Shown in pieces: positions 5,800-6,592 of a DNA stretch of 6,592 nucleotides. The notes under the pieces were generated by a model. That model made no database searches. It was not told the DNA's origin and saw only the letters and a list, made by a program, of their open reading frames with translations. The stretch is from Clostridia bacterium (lineage in GTDB: Bacteria; Bacillota; Clostridia; Oscillospirales; CAG-272). Each line of letters starts with the position of its first letter. Positions within the stretch are counted from its first letter, which is position 1. The DNA is taken from the NCBI GenBank assembly GCA_029010655.1, contig JAQXKW010000193.1:1-6592 (forward strand). The letters are read 5' to 3'. The position numbers and the translations under genes were made by a program.

Positions 5800-6492
5800 A
5801 TGTATTGTGTAAAATGCGGAGTTAAGCTTTCGGATACGGAGAAAAAATGTCCCCTGTGTAAAACTGCGGTGTATCACCCGGATATAGTTCAGGAGAAGGC
5901 ATACCCGCTGTATCCGAAAAATAAAAAGCCCGTAGCCCCGCTGAGACCTAAAGCGCTGAACGGCGCGATTGCGGTTTTGTTTATGATACCGCTGCTTATC
6001 TGCTTTCTGTCGGATTTGCAGTCGGACGGAAGGCTTGATTGGTTCGGCTTTGTTGCGGGAGCGCTTGCCGTTGCATATATTGCTTTTGCACTGCCGCTTT
6101 GGTTCAGTAAGCCGAATCCGGTGGTGTTTACCCCATGCGTGTTCGCCGCCGCAACGCTTTATGTGCTGTATATTGATTTGGCGACCGGAGGCAAATGGTT
6201 TTTAAGCTTCGCCTTTCCGGTGGCAGGGTGCCTTTGCGCTATAACCTGTACCGTAGTGACCCTTCTTTATTACCTGAAAAAAGGAAAGCTTTATATTATC
6301 GGCGGTGCATTTGTTGCGCTGGGCGGCTTTATGCTGCTGTTTGAATTTTTGCTTGATATAACATTTGAGCTGAGCTTTGTGGGCTGGTCGTTTTATCCCC
6401 TTGGAATTCTCGCTCTTTTCGGCGGATTTCTCATTTATCTTGCAATAAATACCACCGCCTGCGAAATAATGGAAAGAAAGCTGTTTTTCTGA
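5800..6492 (+). CDS. zinc-ribbon, six-helix membrane protein (DUF6320-like)
   Basis: The 230-residue protein begins with a four-cysteine zinc ribbon, CVKCG at 3-7 and CPLC at 17-20, spaced CxxC-10-CxxC. A basic, proline-containing linker (about 30-51) follows, then roughly six hydrophobic helices at about 53-71, 81-102, 108-128, 133-158, 163-186 and 193-217, and a short charged tail. There is no signal peptide, so the ribbon is probably cytoplasmic with the rest in the inner membrane. This architecture matches, from memory, the uncharacterised DUF6320 proteins of Firmicutes, which I recall beside acyltransferases like the upstream gene. AGGAG lies 6 nt before the ATG, and only 12 bp separate it from the upstream stop, so the two are translated from one operon mRNA. 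It could be a partner, anchor or transporter for the acyltransferase product; no enzymatic motif is visible and the function is unknown. Confidence 0.8.
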   Translation: MYCVKCGVKLSDTEKKCPLCKTAVYHPDIVQEKAYPLYPKNKKPVAPLRPKALNGAIAVLFMIPLLICFLSDLQSDGRLDWFGFVAGALAVAYIAFALPLWFSKPNPVVFTPCVFAAATLYVLYIDLATGGKWFLSFAFPVAGCLCAITCTVVTLLYYLKKGKLYIIGGAFVALGGFMLLFEFLLDITFELSFVGWSFYPLGILALFGGFLIYLAINTTACEIMERKLFF

Positions 6493-6493
6493 G

Positions 6494-6565
6494 ACGGACG
6501 AAAACGTACCGTGACAATATCCGCTGTCAGGCTTATTCTACCGCCCTACGGTCTGCCCTCACCGT
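6494..6565. other. cluster of short hairpins after the operon, no clear terminator
   Basis: Three small inverted repeats follow the last stop codon: ACGGACG (6494-6500) with CGTACCGT (6505-6512, one bulged A), TGACA (6512-6516) with TGTCA (6525-6529), and ACGGT (6548-6552) with ACCGT (6561-6565). None is followed by a T tract on the plus strand, so I do not call a terminator. No coding sequence is supported between 6493 and 6592. Confidence 0.3.
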
Positions 6566-6592
6566 TAGTATGCCTTTGAACAACAAAAAAAG

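Overview
The window looks like a chromosomal segment of an anaerobic Firmicute of the class Clostridia, probably a gut or rumen Oscillospiraceae/Ruminococcaceae-type organism. This is an inference from gene content (a Clostridia-type GpmI, an AGCS carrier behind a glycine riboswitch, an acyltransferase/zinc-ribbon membrane protein pair), AGGAG-type ribosome binding sites, roughly balanced GC content in genes and AT-rich intergenic stretches. I see no rRNA, tRNA, CRISPR array, insertion sequence or phage gene.

Layout from left to right: (1) Positions 1-1242, minus strand: 5' part of gpmI (cofactor-independent phosphoglycerate mutase), whose C-terminal quarter lies beyond the left edge. (2) Divergent from it, 1440-2330, plus strand: a NodB/CE4-type polysaccharide deacetylase with its own well-formed promoter, closed by a strong hairpin terminator at 2347-2377. 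(3) Convergent to that, 2381-3916, minus strand: an AGCS-family sodium:alanine/glycine symporter. Its long leader (about 300 nt) carries a tandem glycine riboswitch at 4032-4203 with a leader-linker kink-turn, a downstream expression platform and a good promoter at 4225-4252. (4) After a 245-bp AT-rich gap (4253-4497) containing an 89-bp nested inverted repeat, a plus-strand two-gene operon: a condensation/alcohol-acetyltransferase-like acyltransferase (4498-5787) and, 12 bp later, a zinc-ribbon plus six-helix membrane protein (5800-6492, DUF6320-like). The last 100 bp hold only small hairpins and no recognisable gene.

How the parts work together: the symporter unit is a self-contained glycine-sensing transport module in which the riboswitch senses the likely substrate of the carrier. 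The acyltransferase and membrane protein are almost certainly co-transcribed and may form one acyl-transfer or envelope-lipid function, but their substrate cannot be read from the sequence. gpmI and the deacetylase only share a divergent intergenic region.

Most of the window is ordinary core or near-core content. The parts most worth a second look are the riboswitch with a visible candidate switching helix, the inverted repeat before the acyltransferase operon, the poorly characterised acyltransferase/zinc-ribbon pair, and the altered motifs in the deacetylase.
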